Assembly: GCF_963583255.1 (NCBI RefSeq)
Contig: NC_084816.1
Location: 10,431,600-10,495,599 of the forward strand
Source of the DNA: Pyrus communis
Lineage: Eukaryota; Streptophyta; Magnoliopsida; Rosales; Rosaceae
Length of the DNA: 64,000 nucleotides
Direction: 5' to 3'
In this document: positions 35,229-47,110 of the stretch, in pieces
Layout of the letters: each line of letters starts with the position of its first letter
Position numbering within the stretch: the first letter of the stretch is position 1
Translations under genes and position numbers: made by a program
Notes under the pieces: model-generated
Database searches by the model: none
Seen by the model: only the letters and a program-made list of their open reading frames with translations
Told to the model about the DNA's origin: nothing

Positions 35229-37490
35229 ATGTCGCTACCCCGTGCCAATCCTTTAGCAGATACCATTGGGCATGTACCTACTTCTCCCTCAAACAGCACT
35301 AGCCCATGCGCTCATTATGGGACCGAGCCTTATCTTTTTGTAGCTTATTCAGCTACAACCTCCACTTATTCTATGGTCACGTCATCCAACCCAAAACTTG
35401 CACTATGTCACTGTGCGGTATCCTCTTCTGTATTTTTTTTTAGCTTCTCTTGAAACTGACGAACCTATATGTTTTTCACAGGCCTCTAAACATCCTTATT
35501 GGTGCCTAGCCATGACAAAGGAAGTTAATGCTCTTTTGCGTAATCAAACCTTGTCTATTGTACATTTTCGTCATGTTATAACACTGTTAGCTACAAATGG
35601 GTTTTCCGTATAAAGTGGAATCTTGATGGCTCAATTGAAAGGTATAAGGTTTGTCTCAACCCCTGGCTTTGTTGACCCTTCTCGTCCTCACCATGTTTGC
35701 CACCTTCATAAATCTCTCTATGGTCTAAAAGAAGCTTCTCATTCTTGGTACAACCAGATTCGTTTCTTCCTTCTGACTTTTGGATTTATTTAGAGTACTT
35801 TGGACTCCTCTCTTTTTATCTTTCGGTGCCTCACTCACATTGTCTTTTTGCTTATTTATGTGAATGATATTGTTGTCACTAGTAGATCTTCTGATCTTGT
35901 TACATAGTTTGTTGATCTACTTGGCAAGCAGCTTGACATTAAGAATTTAGGTCTTATGTTACTCATAACTCTACTAGTCTATATGTTAATCAACTTAAAT
36001 ATGCTCATGATTTACTTAGAAGTTTGATATGGTTTCTTGTAACCTAACCTCGACCCTTCTTTTTGCCAAGGTTGCTCTAACTATTATCGATGGCTCTTTA
36101 CTTGCATCTCCTATAGCTTTTCATGAGTTAGTTAGCTCTCTAGAATATCTTACTCTCACTCATCCTGACATCTCCTTAGTTATCAATATGGTTGCGTTCA
36201 ACATTCATCTGAGTTCTTAGACTACTTCTGCTGCTTTATCTATTTACTCGGATACTGATTGGGCTAGTTGTCAAAATACTAGGCGCTCAACTACTGGTTA
36301 TCTTATCTATTTGAGTTCCAATCTCATCTCCTAGTGCTTCAAAAAACAGCTTACTATTTCCCACTCCAGTGCTAAGTCTAAATATAGCTCCCTTATTCAT
36401 GCCTCTGTTGAGACCACTTGTGTTTGCTTTCTTCTTGGTGAGTTTAGGGTTCGACTGACTTCTCCTATTTTATTTCATTGTGATAATTTGGGTGCCACCT
36501 ATCTTGTTGCTAATCTGGTCTATCATGCTCATATACGTCACATCAATATCGATTATCATTCTGTCCGTGAAAAAATTGTTGGTAGTCATCGTGTACTGTT
36601 CTAAAAATCCCTGCCTAGCACCGTCTAAGCGCTAGGCAGCTGGCCACTGCTCCCATTAATGCCTAGACATTTAAAAATTAAGAAATGGTGCCTAGACCTG
36701 CTGATACGCCCACCTAGGCACTCACCTAATCCGTCTAAACCCGTCTAGGCACCTGCCTAGGTGGCAACTCATTTAGACAGAAAATAGATAACTTTCATTT
36801 TGCATTTTATTTTTTTTCAAATAAATTGTAAGAGACTTGTTGCATACTTAGATGAACACACATTATATCCTTATTTCACATGTTTTCATTATGTTCCAAT
36901 ACTTCATAATATATATGCATTCTATTTTGTAGTTTATGATTAAATTATATATATTTTAAGTATAAGTAGACATTTATTTACATGAAATATGATAGATTTA
37001 CTTAAATCTGCCTAGGCCTCGCCTGCCTAGTTGCCTAGGCGCTAGGTCCCAGCCCGCCTCCCGACTTGCGCCTAGCGTCTTTTTGAACCTTTGATAAACC
37101 AACTGATCTTCTCATTAAAGCTCTTCATTAGCCTCGTCATGGACTTCTTTGTTCCAATCTTGTGCGATCAGATTTGTCCAGTTTGCCAGGGGGTGGTTAG
37201 TTATCCTTAATTAACAGGAAATCCTCTCCGTAATTTTCGTATGTATTATCACAAAAGGCCTTCATCAGCCTCGTCATAGACTTCTTTGTTCCAAACTAGT
37301 CCTATCAAGCTCCTCCAGTTTGCCGGGGAGGGGAGGGTGGTGTTAGATTATCCTTAATTAATTCGGAATCATCTCTGTAAGTTGCATGTATTATAGGAAT
37401 GTAATTTCCAATCGTAATTAGTGTAATCCTACCAAAATAGGGATTAATATAACCCTATATATATATATATATGGTAATATTTTCCACACA
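35229..37490 (+). pseudogene. Decayed Ty1/Copia pol with 3' LTR remnant
   Basis: The visible order is EPICFSQASKHPYW (RT entry), then a large deletion that drops most of the RT fingers. Next come HVCHLHKSLYGLKEASHSWY and LLIYVNDIVVT (YVDD changed to YVND). RNase H follows with DTDWASCQNTRRSTTGY and SSAKSKYSSL, then a region matching HIxIDYHxVREKI. It is split by a hAT-like insertion (36597-37089) and resumes with a DKPTDLLIKALH tail. Purine-rich ttgccagggggtgg and a TGTTAGATTATCCTTAATTA LTR start (37341) close it. The 3' end is duplicated (about 37115-37256 and 37260-37385). Many stops are present. Confidence 0.75.
36597..37089. mobile_element. Non-autonomous TIR element rich in CTAGGC motifs, copy 2
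   Basis: It starts tgttctaaaaatccctgcct and ends gcgcctagcgtctttttgaac. It shares its body with copy 1 (29892-30355): aaaatagataactttcattt, aaataaattgtaagagactt and ttacttaaatctgcctaggc. It sits inside the RNase H region of the decayed Copia, so it is younger than that element. Confidence 0.7.
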
Positions 37491-37689
37491 TAATACAAGT
37501 AGTCATAATTCTACATTTATCTTCCATTATTTACTTTCTGAAACAAAAAATATTCATTATTCACTAGTATGCGTAGTTTATACGGTTGGAGACTATAATT
37601 TTTCTCAAATCTGCCTAATTTTCTACGATGATCTCTTGGTTAGATGTAGTGAGCTTGACTGCTGGTTTGTTTAGGTGATAGCAGTAGTT

Positions 37690-38090
37690 TTAAGGAAGGT
37701 GAATAAGTTGAGGTTCCATAATAAAAAATCAAAATTGGCAATATGAGGAATAGCCCAATTTACTTATAAGCTTATACAAGGTCTTTCCTCTCATCAATGT
37801 GTGATTCATTTCAAAACGCTCCCTCACATGTGGTAAATTTTCGAATCAATTCAAAACGCTCCCTCACATATGGCGAATTTTTGAAGCCTGACACATGGAT
37901 AACACAAACAGGGTGACGTGGAGCATGTTTGACCGCTGAGCTTCACATGTGTGAAAACGTGCTCTAATGCCATGAAGAAAGTTGATGTTAGGTGGTTACA
38001 CGATAAAACTAATTGACAATATGGGAAGTAGTCCAACTTACTTATATGTCATGCAGGATCTCTCATTCCATCAATGTCAGATTCATTCTC
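37690..38090 (-). mobile_element. TRIM-like element, minus orientation
   Basis: On the minus strand an LTR-like segment at the right (acattgatggaatgagagat, then gttggactacttcccatatt) is followed by a tRNA-Met-type primer site, ggcattagagcac. A short internal part with two copies of acatgtgagggagcg-like polypurine sequence comes next. A second LTR-like segment (aatcacacattgatgagagg, later ggctattcctcatattg) closes it. It is related to the element at 39169-39528. There is no coding capacity. Confidence 0.6.
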
Positions 38091-39168
38091 AACTGAATTT
38101 AGCTTCATTTTGCACTGATGCCGGTTGTTTAGCTTGTGTTCTTTTTGTTCTTATTTTGTGGATCTCCCTGTCTTGTCACAATGTTTCATGAAACTACTGA
38201 AGTTTACTTGTTTAATGGCAAATGTGGGATTGCCCCTCGCACAGCTCCCCAAGGGTGGATGGAACTTTTGGTCTGGTAGTTTGGCGTGCTCTTGCTGCTT
38301 GATGTACTACAAGATAATGTTGAAGTTAGTTTGAAAGGTGCCTTTGTGGGGCCTTAGGTGTAGGCCTTGAGGCTCACAATCAAAACTAACAACGTGCTAG
38401 GCGTGCCACCACTATCACAGTATAACAAATGTAGAACAAATGTGTTTTAAGCTGATTACTTGTGCCCCAAGTTACTTAAACTTCTTATTATCAAAGGATT
38501 GTCGCGGATGGGTTAAGTCTGTATTAAGTTCTTTTTCTGGCAAGTTTTTAAAAGAAAAATCATTTTAAATTTTGAAAAAAAAAAGAGCAAAAGAACATGT
38601 GAACCAAAACGGCAAAAGCAAGAGAGACAGAAGCCGATATATGTTGTCCCAATCCAGATGCATCCAACTTGATGTTGTAATTAATACCAAAAAGAAAAAG
38701 GCTTGGAGAGATTATCTTAACCAACAAACAATGAAGACCTAAACTAACTTTATAGGCTATAAACAAGGTAATTAAGTTAAAACTTTGCCTTCTTTTTCTC
38801 GGTTGGTGGAAGCTTTGCTCTTTTTAACCATCATTCTGCATGATTTTACCCTCCTCTTTGACGGATAAAGTGAGATCAATTATACATGGGGTTTGAAATT
38901 TTGAATGCGCCACTAATTCTGTCCAGATTATCGATATTTTCTGCCTTGTTATGATTATGAGAAGAAGGGAAAAGATCCATGGGTAAAAGCTAAGATATCC
39001 AAGAGGCAATCCTATAGTGAAAAATTCTGTACAAATGACGATAACAATATTGTAAACTTTATGGTTCCATGCTAATCAAGCACACAAAACCTTACTAACA
39101 TCGACATGAGAATTGATGGATGAACAAACTTGAGAACGTGATAGCTTGAGAACGTGACATGAGATTGA

Positions 39169-39528
39169 TAGTTGAGAATGAGTTTTACATAAATGGGAGG
39201 AGGGACCTTGCATGGGCTTACAAGAGATTGTGTTACTCCTCATATTACCAATTTAGTTTTATGGTGGAACCTCAACTTTCTTCTTGGTATCAAAGCAAGT
39301 TATCCCTTGTGTGAAGTCCAACAGTCACAAGTATTCAGTGCTCCACGTTGCTTGAATTGTGTTGTCCATGCGTTAGGCTTGAAAATTCGCCACACGTGAG
39401 GGGACGTGTTGAAAATGAATCTCACATTGATGAGAGGAGGGACCTTGCATGAACTTATAAAAGGTTGGACTACTCCCCACATTACCAATTGGTTTTATGG
39501 TGAACCTTAACTTCTTCAACTCTCAACA
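39169..39528 (+). mobile_element. TRIM-like element, plus orientation
   Basis: LTR-like repeats at 39169-39283 and 39407-39528 share gggaggagggaccttgcatg (gagaggagggaccttgcatg in the second) and then attaccaatt and ggttttatggtg (agttttatggtg in the first). Directly after the left repeat, tggtatcaaagc (39285-39296) matches a tRNA-Met primer site. Directly before the right repeat, cgtgaggggacg is a polypurine tract. The right repeat begins TGTTGA and ends TCAACA. The internal region is only about 120 bp, as in terminal-repeat retrotransposons in miniature. Confidence 0.7.
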
Positions 39529-39806
39529 TAAAGCAGTTGGTACTTCCTCCCTTGCGTTGCCTTGTGGACGAGATTAGATTCAAGTACTCCTGAACTCCAC
39601 ATTTGGTTGTGTTATCTTTTGTTCTTTTACCTGGCGGACCATCAAAGTTTATAGATCTACTTCCTTAATCTTACTTAAGGCCTACAAATATATAATTAAC
39701 TTTATCCTTAATTATTTATTCTCTCTAATCCCTTCCTTACCACAATAAAGTCACGACAATTGTGGATAAATAGTGGTTGTCCTTATACAATGTGTGATAG
39801 TTTATA

Positions 39807-39960
39807 AGAAAAACTAATGAAAATGGTTTGAAAACTTTGAATTTTAATCAAAATGACAAAATAAATGTGTAAGTGAATAGTACTAGGAGTGACTTTATAG
39901 GCTAAAAATGTTTTTAATGTTAAAAGTGAACAGTGCCAGGAGTGTTTCGTTAAGACTCCC
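39807..39960 (+). mobile_element. MULE-type MITE, family M152, copy d
   Basis: A 154 bp element with the family M152 sequence. It is flanked by tagtttata/taatttata (39798-39806 and 39961-39969), a 9 bp duplication with one mismatch. Confidence 0.75.
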
Positions 39961-41129
39961 TAATTTATATAGTAAACTATCTTAAACATCATATACTTGA
40001 TGCCTATGATAGTTTATAATGAACTATCATAAACATGTACTTGATGCACATGATGATAATGGAAGATACTTGAGTTCTTCTCTCATTTTCTTTCTTATTC
40101 TCTCTGTTTTATTTTTAATAACGACTACATTTATCATCAAATAAGCTAGCTAATTAATAAGAAATAATAAAACAAATAAGCCTGATTAATTAACATTAAG
40201 CTTCTTTTTTTTTTCTTTTTTTTTTCTTTTCTTTTTTTTTTTTTTTGTATTTTTTGTTTTGTTTTTGTTTTGGAGTTGTTTCATGAGAAAGAGACCCATT
40301 GTTGAAAACATGAAAATTTGCTCTACCTTTTTTTTTGTTAAATTCTAGCAATACTTCGATTAATTATTTTTTTTTCTTCAACTATAACGTAAGTTTAGAT
40401 AGCCAACTTTTGAATCCTAGATTCGCCATTGATGTGTAATGTGTATTCAACAATATGTAGACTACAAATAAAACATCCCATATATATCATGTTATGAGAA
40501 ACAAGCGATATCTCTAATAAAAAAAAATAAAATTAGTGATTTCATACTAAAATATGCGCGGTGTCTAAAATTTATTGGGGGCTGTTACACGGTGGAATGT
40601 CTAAGCAATATTTAATTCATCCGAGAAAAAAAAAAAAAAACTTAAATACTTAGCTCTACACAGTAATCCTACACCATAAATAAGAAATTAAAATAATAAA
40701 ATTCATCAAAACTAAAGAAAATTGAGTAAAAATGAGATTTTCTCCGTCCGTCCATTCGTTAAGAAACTTATATAGCTCACGTCTATAAAATTCCAAGCAC
40801 TAATTCGGGCAAGTTTCGAGCTTAGCCCAAATGATAAATCATCAACCTAAATTCAACAAATATTGTCTATGAGACTAGCCCATATATGAAGTAAACTAGG
40901 TTACTGTTAGAGCCGGCCGGGTTTTGGTTCAACCGGTCCATTACATTCGTACGTGATAATCGTAGTTGGCCAAAACATGAAGAAAGTAGCCGTTCGGACA
41001 GCGCGAAGCTCATGAAAACCGAAGACATGCAAAACACTTACTCGACTTATGTACTATTGACGACTCTAACTCTTACGATTCGCATGAAGAAATTAGCATA
41101 TGAAAACAAAAATCACAGACTGATCAGGC
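39961..41129. other. AT-rich upstream region of the AHP-like gene
   Basis: It contains a long T-rich tract (40206-40265) and poly-A runs. No gene or bounded element was found. Confidence 0.4.
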
Positions 41130-41136
41130 TATAAAA
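41130..41136 (+). promoter_or_regulatory. TATA-box candidate of the AHP-like gene
   Basis: tataaaa lies 100 bp upstream of the ATG at 41237, a normal distance for a plant gene with a leader of about 70 bases. Confidence 0.5.
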
Positions 41137-41236
41137 TCATATGCCTTCTCTTACTTGAGAGTACAGCATTATTAATCTCGAGATTTTTTATTTGTCATTT
41201 CCTTTTCATCTTACTGTTTCTCTCTCACCTGGGAAA

Positions 41237-42889
41237 ATGGCTGAGCAACAGCTCAAAGAACTCATCAGCTCCTTGAAAAACCAAGTAATTATTCAGTTAA
41301 TTTGCTAATTGATATGCTTATTTTTATTTTGATTGATTTCACTTTCAAATTAATTTTTTGGAGTTTTTGGTTATAGTTCTTTCTTCCATTGCAAGATTAT
41401 ACGACGAGTTTGTGCCTCCCTTAATCAATTACCTGTAATCATAATTTTAGTGAGAAACAACCTTAATCTATTTTTGTTTTTCTTTAAGCTTGTGTCTCCC
41501 TCCAGTTTCTTTTTATTTAAACAATTACAATGAAAAATAAAAAAGTGAGAAATGAGGAGACTGAGGAGAGAGGGTATTGGATGAGAGAGAATTTTATTAC
41601 TTCCTTAAACACAAGCATTCGCATTTTATATACTAATTAATTATTAACCATGTTTCCTGCAGGGGATTTTGACCGACTATATCGATGTAGTGAGATCGTT
41701 ACAAGACGAAAACAATCCTCATTTTTTGGAAAATCTCATCCCTGACTTCTTTACGAGCACGGAAAAGAAAATAGCAAAGCTCACATCAAATCTGTAATTT
41801 CCTTCACTATTTTCTTTAAGTACAATTATTAATTGTTCTATTTTACATGCATGCATTATATATATTAACGATTGGAGAAACTTCAATTGTAGGAGTGAGG
41901 CTGATGTCAACTATTCCAGCATGTTTCATCTCGCCTACGAGATAAAGGGAGAAGCCTCATAGTACGTAATTGATTGCAATTAACAATTTCATATATATGA
42001 GTTATTTTCGTGTGTATATACATAAGTATACGTTGTTGTGTGTGTGTTTTTCTTAAATAATATGCTTGTTTTCTTAAATACCATTCATCCACAGATAGTT
42101 TATTGATCATATGATCTTGAAATTCAATTTTGGTTACCTCTGCATTTACAAGTTTGGTTACGTCTGCATTTTTTGTTGTAACTTGTACATCATATATATA
42201 ATAACCTTTTGCTTTGGTTAATTTACAGCCTAGCTTGTGCTCGGCTGGCCAATGTCTCCAAAGAGCTTGGGGATGCAAGTAATGCACAAAACAAAGACGA
42301 GTAAGACTTTGTTTCCTTGCCCCATATATATATATAGACACACACACACACACACAGAGCGGTCATCAGTTAAGCTGCTAAATTAGCAGTAATGGCTTAA
42401 TTAACATGCATCCACAAAATCAAACACACACAGATTAATCATTTCTTAATTATCATGTCTTGCTACATATTATCCAAGTTTTCTGAAGAAACTAAAGCAT
42501 GTTTGTAATTTCCACAATCAATGAATTTTGAAGTTCTTTTTATAATTCTTTTGAATAATATTAATTGCACCTTCGTCTCTTAGGCATTTAAGCTCTTTCT
42601 TTTTTTTCCTTTCAAAACCATGGTACTTTCAAAATATGTATGTATGTATTGTACACGTGCTTAATCTAGCATATTGAAAGACCTCCTTCTATACAAATTC
42701 TTGTCTAAGGAAAGTCTATTGTTTATAGGTGCCTGAGGCTTCTTGACAATGTCAAGAGTGAATATTATTACATGAAGCCGCATCTGAATCACATTGTTAA
42801 GGTACTAATTATATAATTGTTAACTTCTTTGATACTTTCTCAGCTTATATAAAGAACGTTTGTATATGCGTGTGTATATAATATATAAG

Positions 42890-42928
<39 letters not shown>

Positions 42929-43128
42929 TTTTACAATGACAAATACATAGAGAAACATGCTGTCGAAACAAAGAACAAAACTGGTCTAGATCATATCTGG
43001 ACCGGACAAGTATAGAGAAAAACACTAATTTCTTTGGTAATTATCCACCCAGAAATCTTCTAATCTTCTAGTTTTTGTGCGCGCAGCTGGAGCGTGCAAT
43101 TTATGAAAATCAGCAGGCTGGAAAGTAG
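41237..43128 (+). CDS. AHP-type histidine phosphotransfer protein lacking the canonical His (pseudo-HPt), six exons
   Basis: Exons: 41237-41284, 41663-41793, 41893-41961, 42229-42300, 42729-42801 and 43087-43128. Every intron is GT-AG and all phases agree, giving 144 aa, close to plant AHPs (about 145-155 aa), which also commonly have six exons. The fold pattern is clear: MAEQQLKELISSLKNQGIL, then YIDVVRSLQDENNPHFLENL, IPDFFTSTEKKIAKLTS and CLRLLDNVKSEYYYMKPHL. AHPs relay phosphate from cytokinin receptors to response regulators through His in HQLKGSS. Here that block reads YEIKGEA, so the His position is Tyr75; a His at 72 is out of register. Arabidopsis AHP6, with Asn there, is a natural inhibitor of the relay. 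The intact frame and splice sites argue for an expressed decoy, but expression is not shown. Confidence 0.82.
42893..42925. repeat. (TA)n microsatellite in intron 5 of the AHP-like gene
   Basis: A TA run of about 33 bases within the 285 bp intron. Confidence 0.8.
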
Positions 43129-46100
43129 AAAGTTCTCGATCGCTTTGTTCGATCGTCTCCAGAAGGCGTGATGTTTTCTTTATGTTAATTAGCTATGGAA
43201 TAATTTCTATCAGTATAACTTACTCGGGTTATAGACTGATTTATGAGTTGCTCAATTTATGTTGGATTTGGTAATTGAACTAATTTTGAATATGTTCACT
43301 ATGGAGTGAACAAATATATTCCGCTATTTAAGACTTGGTTAATTTTCTATCTATTTTATAAGTTTCTATAGATCTTATAGGAGATTTGCAACTTGATGTG
43401 TTTTTAGTGTTTTATGGCTAATGCTCGGTAAAACTTTTAGGCCACGAAATAAGGCAAAATCTTGTATACGGATTACACGTATGCGCCACACTCACACAAA
43501 GAATAAGCATGTGCGGGATATATATATGCATGTAGGGGCTCACTTTTTGTGTAAGGTGCCATTTAAGAATGCTTGTATACAATGTTTTATGATGAAGTCT
43601 AACGACTTCGCCGAGATTAACTATGCTTGTTTCACAAGAGATAGAAACCTAATCTAATAAGGAATTAGTGGGTTTACAATAATTTTGGAGTCCTTACAAT
43701 CTACGGACTAACGTGTGCCGTAAGTAATTATCACACTCCTAAGAGGATGCAATGTCTACTTCCTAGATATCCTCTGTGATTCTCTTGATTTAATGAATAG
43801 TATAAATACACCATTCTAGGTTCATCTTTGGTAATGCAATTATCATATATTTATTCTTTTGCCCACCACTTGAGTCTTAATATTATATTGCTTACTAACT
43901 TGACTATCAAAGAGTCTTTAACCAGCACGCGTCAAAGAGTCTTTGACCAGCACGCCCACTTGGGCAGTGCGCAACCTAGGGATTTCTCTCTAAGTCTCTG
44001 ATGATCCATCTTCTCTAATATTCTCTACGAGAAGATTCTCTCTGATCATCTTTCTAACAACATATTCGTCTGCATGTTGTTCGTCAATGCGTAGACATGG
44101 AGAAGTATCTCCTACATGCCCTGCCATAGGCTATTCCTAAAGGATGGTTCACGATGTTATACATATCACACCACTTCTTTCTTAGAACTACACCAGTGAC
44201 TTGATTTTCCTTCCCAGAAATATGTAGGCAGTTTGGTCATGGATTCAATCACACCTCCACCCACTAATCAACCCCATTCTACCCTCATTGGAGATCATGG
44301 ATAATTCTGACAGAATTACATCTTTATTCGTAAATGTGTGTAATTTTGATTCCAATAATTAACATGGTGATTAAGTATGTCGATGACTTTTGGTGGCGAG
44401 AATGGTGGTGATGGCGGTTCCATGGGAGTTTAATGGCTTAACATGCAATCACTTCAAAAGGTTACATGTGGATGTACGTTTATGGCAGGTTTTAGTATAG
44501 TCAGGTGATACCAATTAGAGCTTGAAGTTAAAAGGTGTCACTTTCATTAACACTTCATGATGTTTATTTTGTTTTTGCAACATTTCGAAGTTAGAGAAAT
44601 TATACCAACACTCCATGAATCTTTTAATTTTCTTCTACACAACAACAGAGTCGAATCGTCACACCGACCTCTCTGCTTGAGCATCATGTGACACACACTT
44701 GTTTTTTCGTTGCTAGCCTAGGAAAGAAGAAGGGAAAAAATATATAAAATAGAAAAAGAAAACAGAGCAAGAGAAATAAAAATTGGGTTTTCAAGCCCAC
44801 GAGCAGTTGGTTGTTTGGTTTTGTTTGAAGTCCGATGTTGTCTGTTTGACTTTCACTCGAGTACTTGAACGTGAGACCACTCAAGTGATAGTGTATCTTT
44901 TTAAACGTTCATTGCCACATTGGGATATGAAAATCTCGTCCGTTTAATTATAGAGACTACCATATGCTTTCTTTCCATACTCTCACCATCAGCATGTCTG
45001 AATCGTTAGTTTGCCAGTCCAGTTCCAGTTCCGTTCCAGTCCAATTCCTGTTTCAGTTTCATTGCTGCCAGTATCTATAGTCCAGTTCACCAGTCTGTCT
45101 GTGTGGGGAGCCTGCTCGGCTGCTTGACTGAGTCCACATCGGCATCTGCTTATTAGCAAAATATTAGTATTTTAGGTTTTTATTATTTGGATGGTTTCGG
45201 TGTTTTACGTATTAGGATTTCTTAGGTTTTGATCTCTATAAATATAACTCGTAATTTAGTTTGAAGAGTAATTTAATCAAAATGTAACGTTTTGTTTGTA
45301 GTAATTTTGGTATTAATTTAATTTCAAGACCTGAGAATAATCCTAACCAACTAAATTGTCTTAGACAAACGATATATCACATCGTGAATGAGGAATTAGT
45401 CAGACGAGTGAGTCATCTCTCATTCAATGGGAATAAAGGGAAATATGCATGCAGATGCAATCAAATTCTTTAATTATTTGACATAGACTTGGCATGCATT
45501 CGGATTCACTAGCCCTTTGCGACTGCTAGTCCACGACTCCACGTACTGTAGGCCAGTCGGTAGCTCTATCATCTCTTAATTAATTAATTTCATAATTTGA
45601 GGTTGGCATGCATGCATGCATACATGGTGGTTAAAATTTGGTGACGGGGATTACTGGTGGGTGCATGGTTTTATTGGTTTTTATAAATTTGCGTGCTGTA
45701 AGACAGTATGTGGTTGCATACGTGTTTGATGTCTTTGTTGTTGCAAGTTTTAGGCTATTTAACATGCATGGAAATCTTGTTGAGAGAACTTTTCTTTTAA
45801 GCAAGGGACATAGCCGTATTGTTATGCTACTTGCATTTGGTCTAGTAATCAAACCTCTCTTCTCAATGTTTCATAGTTTGAACTTCCCCTTCCTCGTAAA
45901 CAAGAGCATTACTATGGCTACCATCATTGTGTTTTTTTTGCGACGAAGTTATAAAAAATCTCTAATTCCACTTTTTATGAAGAAAAAAAAAACAACAAAA
46001 CAACCAACTAATGTAAGTGTTTAGCTCAAAGTTGCGACTCACTACTAATCAACATCGGTATTACTCTCAACTTAATTACTTATATAATTCAGTAAGTGTC

Positions 46101-46905
46101 AGGGTATATACAAAAGACCATAGTAGTAAAAACATTTAATATATACTGTATTCTATTGTGTCAATATCTGATGTGGAATCTTCAACCGATTTACTTACAT
46201 GGAATGTAATATGAAGGTACGAGGGATTAGAATGAATAGCTAGAGATGCGAAGGTCTGGGACAAACAACACCCCCATGTTAGGGCATGTTCACTTACCAT
46301 ATATGAGAATGAATATAAATGAGTATAATTTTCAATCTTGTGTTTACTAACATCTAAGGAATCAATTAATCATGTAGGTTTCATAAACTTTGGGTACAGG
46401 ATATTTGAAAAATCAAGGTATTCCTTCAACATAGAGGAGACATTTTCGAAAACAAAGAGCCAAAATGTTTATTTGGTCACCCAGGTTTCTAAGAGATTTC
46501 TAACTAACTACGAAGTACTTGTCTTCTTGCCACGAAAATAAAAGTATTATTTGTCTCTTAAACACTTGAAACCCCCGCTCTTTACTTCCTTAATTATTCT
46601 AAAATATACATTCTTTTTGGTTTATTCATAGTGCAAATAAAGAAAGATAAGTATTATATAATATGATATGATACTAATTTGGAGATTGTTCCTAAAGTTG
46701 ACCACTTAATCTAATTGCAGTGATTGGTTTCCACTAATTTAATTAATATGATTAAGTAATACCAAATGGAAGCATTTGATGCGGCGATTATTATTACTTT
46801 AAAATTATAATATGGTTAAAAAGTTTATTCCCATGGTCCCTGCGTAATTATGAAATCTATCATCGATGGTCTTAATCTCTTCTCTTTTTGCAGAATATAT
46901 AATAA
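43129..46905. other. Intergenic DNA with LTR-like remnants
   Basis: No gene is seen. 43650-44053 has LTR character: a TATA-like agtataaatacacc, an ending tctctctgatcatctttctaaca, and an internal 28 bp tandem repeat tcaaagagtcttt/accagcacgc at 43908-43963. 45150-45365 shows tctctataaatataactcg and may be another LTR or promoter remnant. A 128-codon frame at 45638-46024 is hydrophobic and unrecognised and has no support as a gene. Confidence 0.4.
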
Positions 46906-47101
46906 GTAATACTACGGTCTGGTGATATTCCTTTTTGTTTAGTAGTGTGAGGTCTTAGGTTTAAATTTCGTGGATGGTGAATTCGATATCAAATTAGACC
47001 GTCCATTGTGTGGCTTAGCCGAACTCCATATCTCCTACCAAATTAGGCTACCCATTAACTAACTTAGCTGAATTCCCTTTCTTTTTAATGTAAAAATATC
47101 G
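46906..47101 (+). mobile_element. tRNA-derived SINE with target duplication
   Basis: It reads tactacggtctggtgatatt, then gtgaggtcttaggtttaaat (box-B region), and ends in the tgtaaaaatatcgatataataa tail of the family. It is flanked by atataataa (46897-46905 and 47102-47110). It is a member of the same family as 52378-52548. Confidence 0.65.
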
Positions 47102-47110
47102 ATATAATAA

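Noticed and set aside
41907..42353. 148-codon minus-strand frame
   Set aside because: It is antisense to exons 3 and 4 and intron 3 of the AHP-like gene and has no independent support.
45638..46024. 128-codon hydrophobic plus-strand frame
   Set aside because: It has no recognisable domain, AT-rich composition and a poly-Lys tail from an A-run; likely chance.
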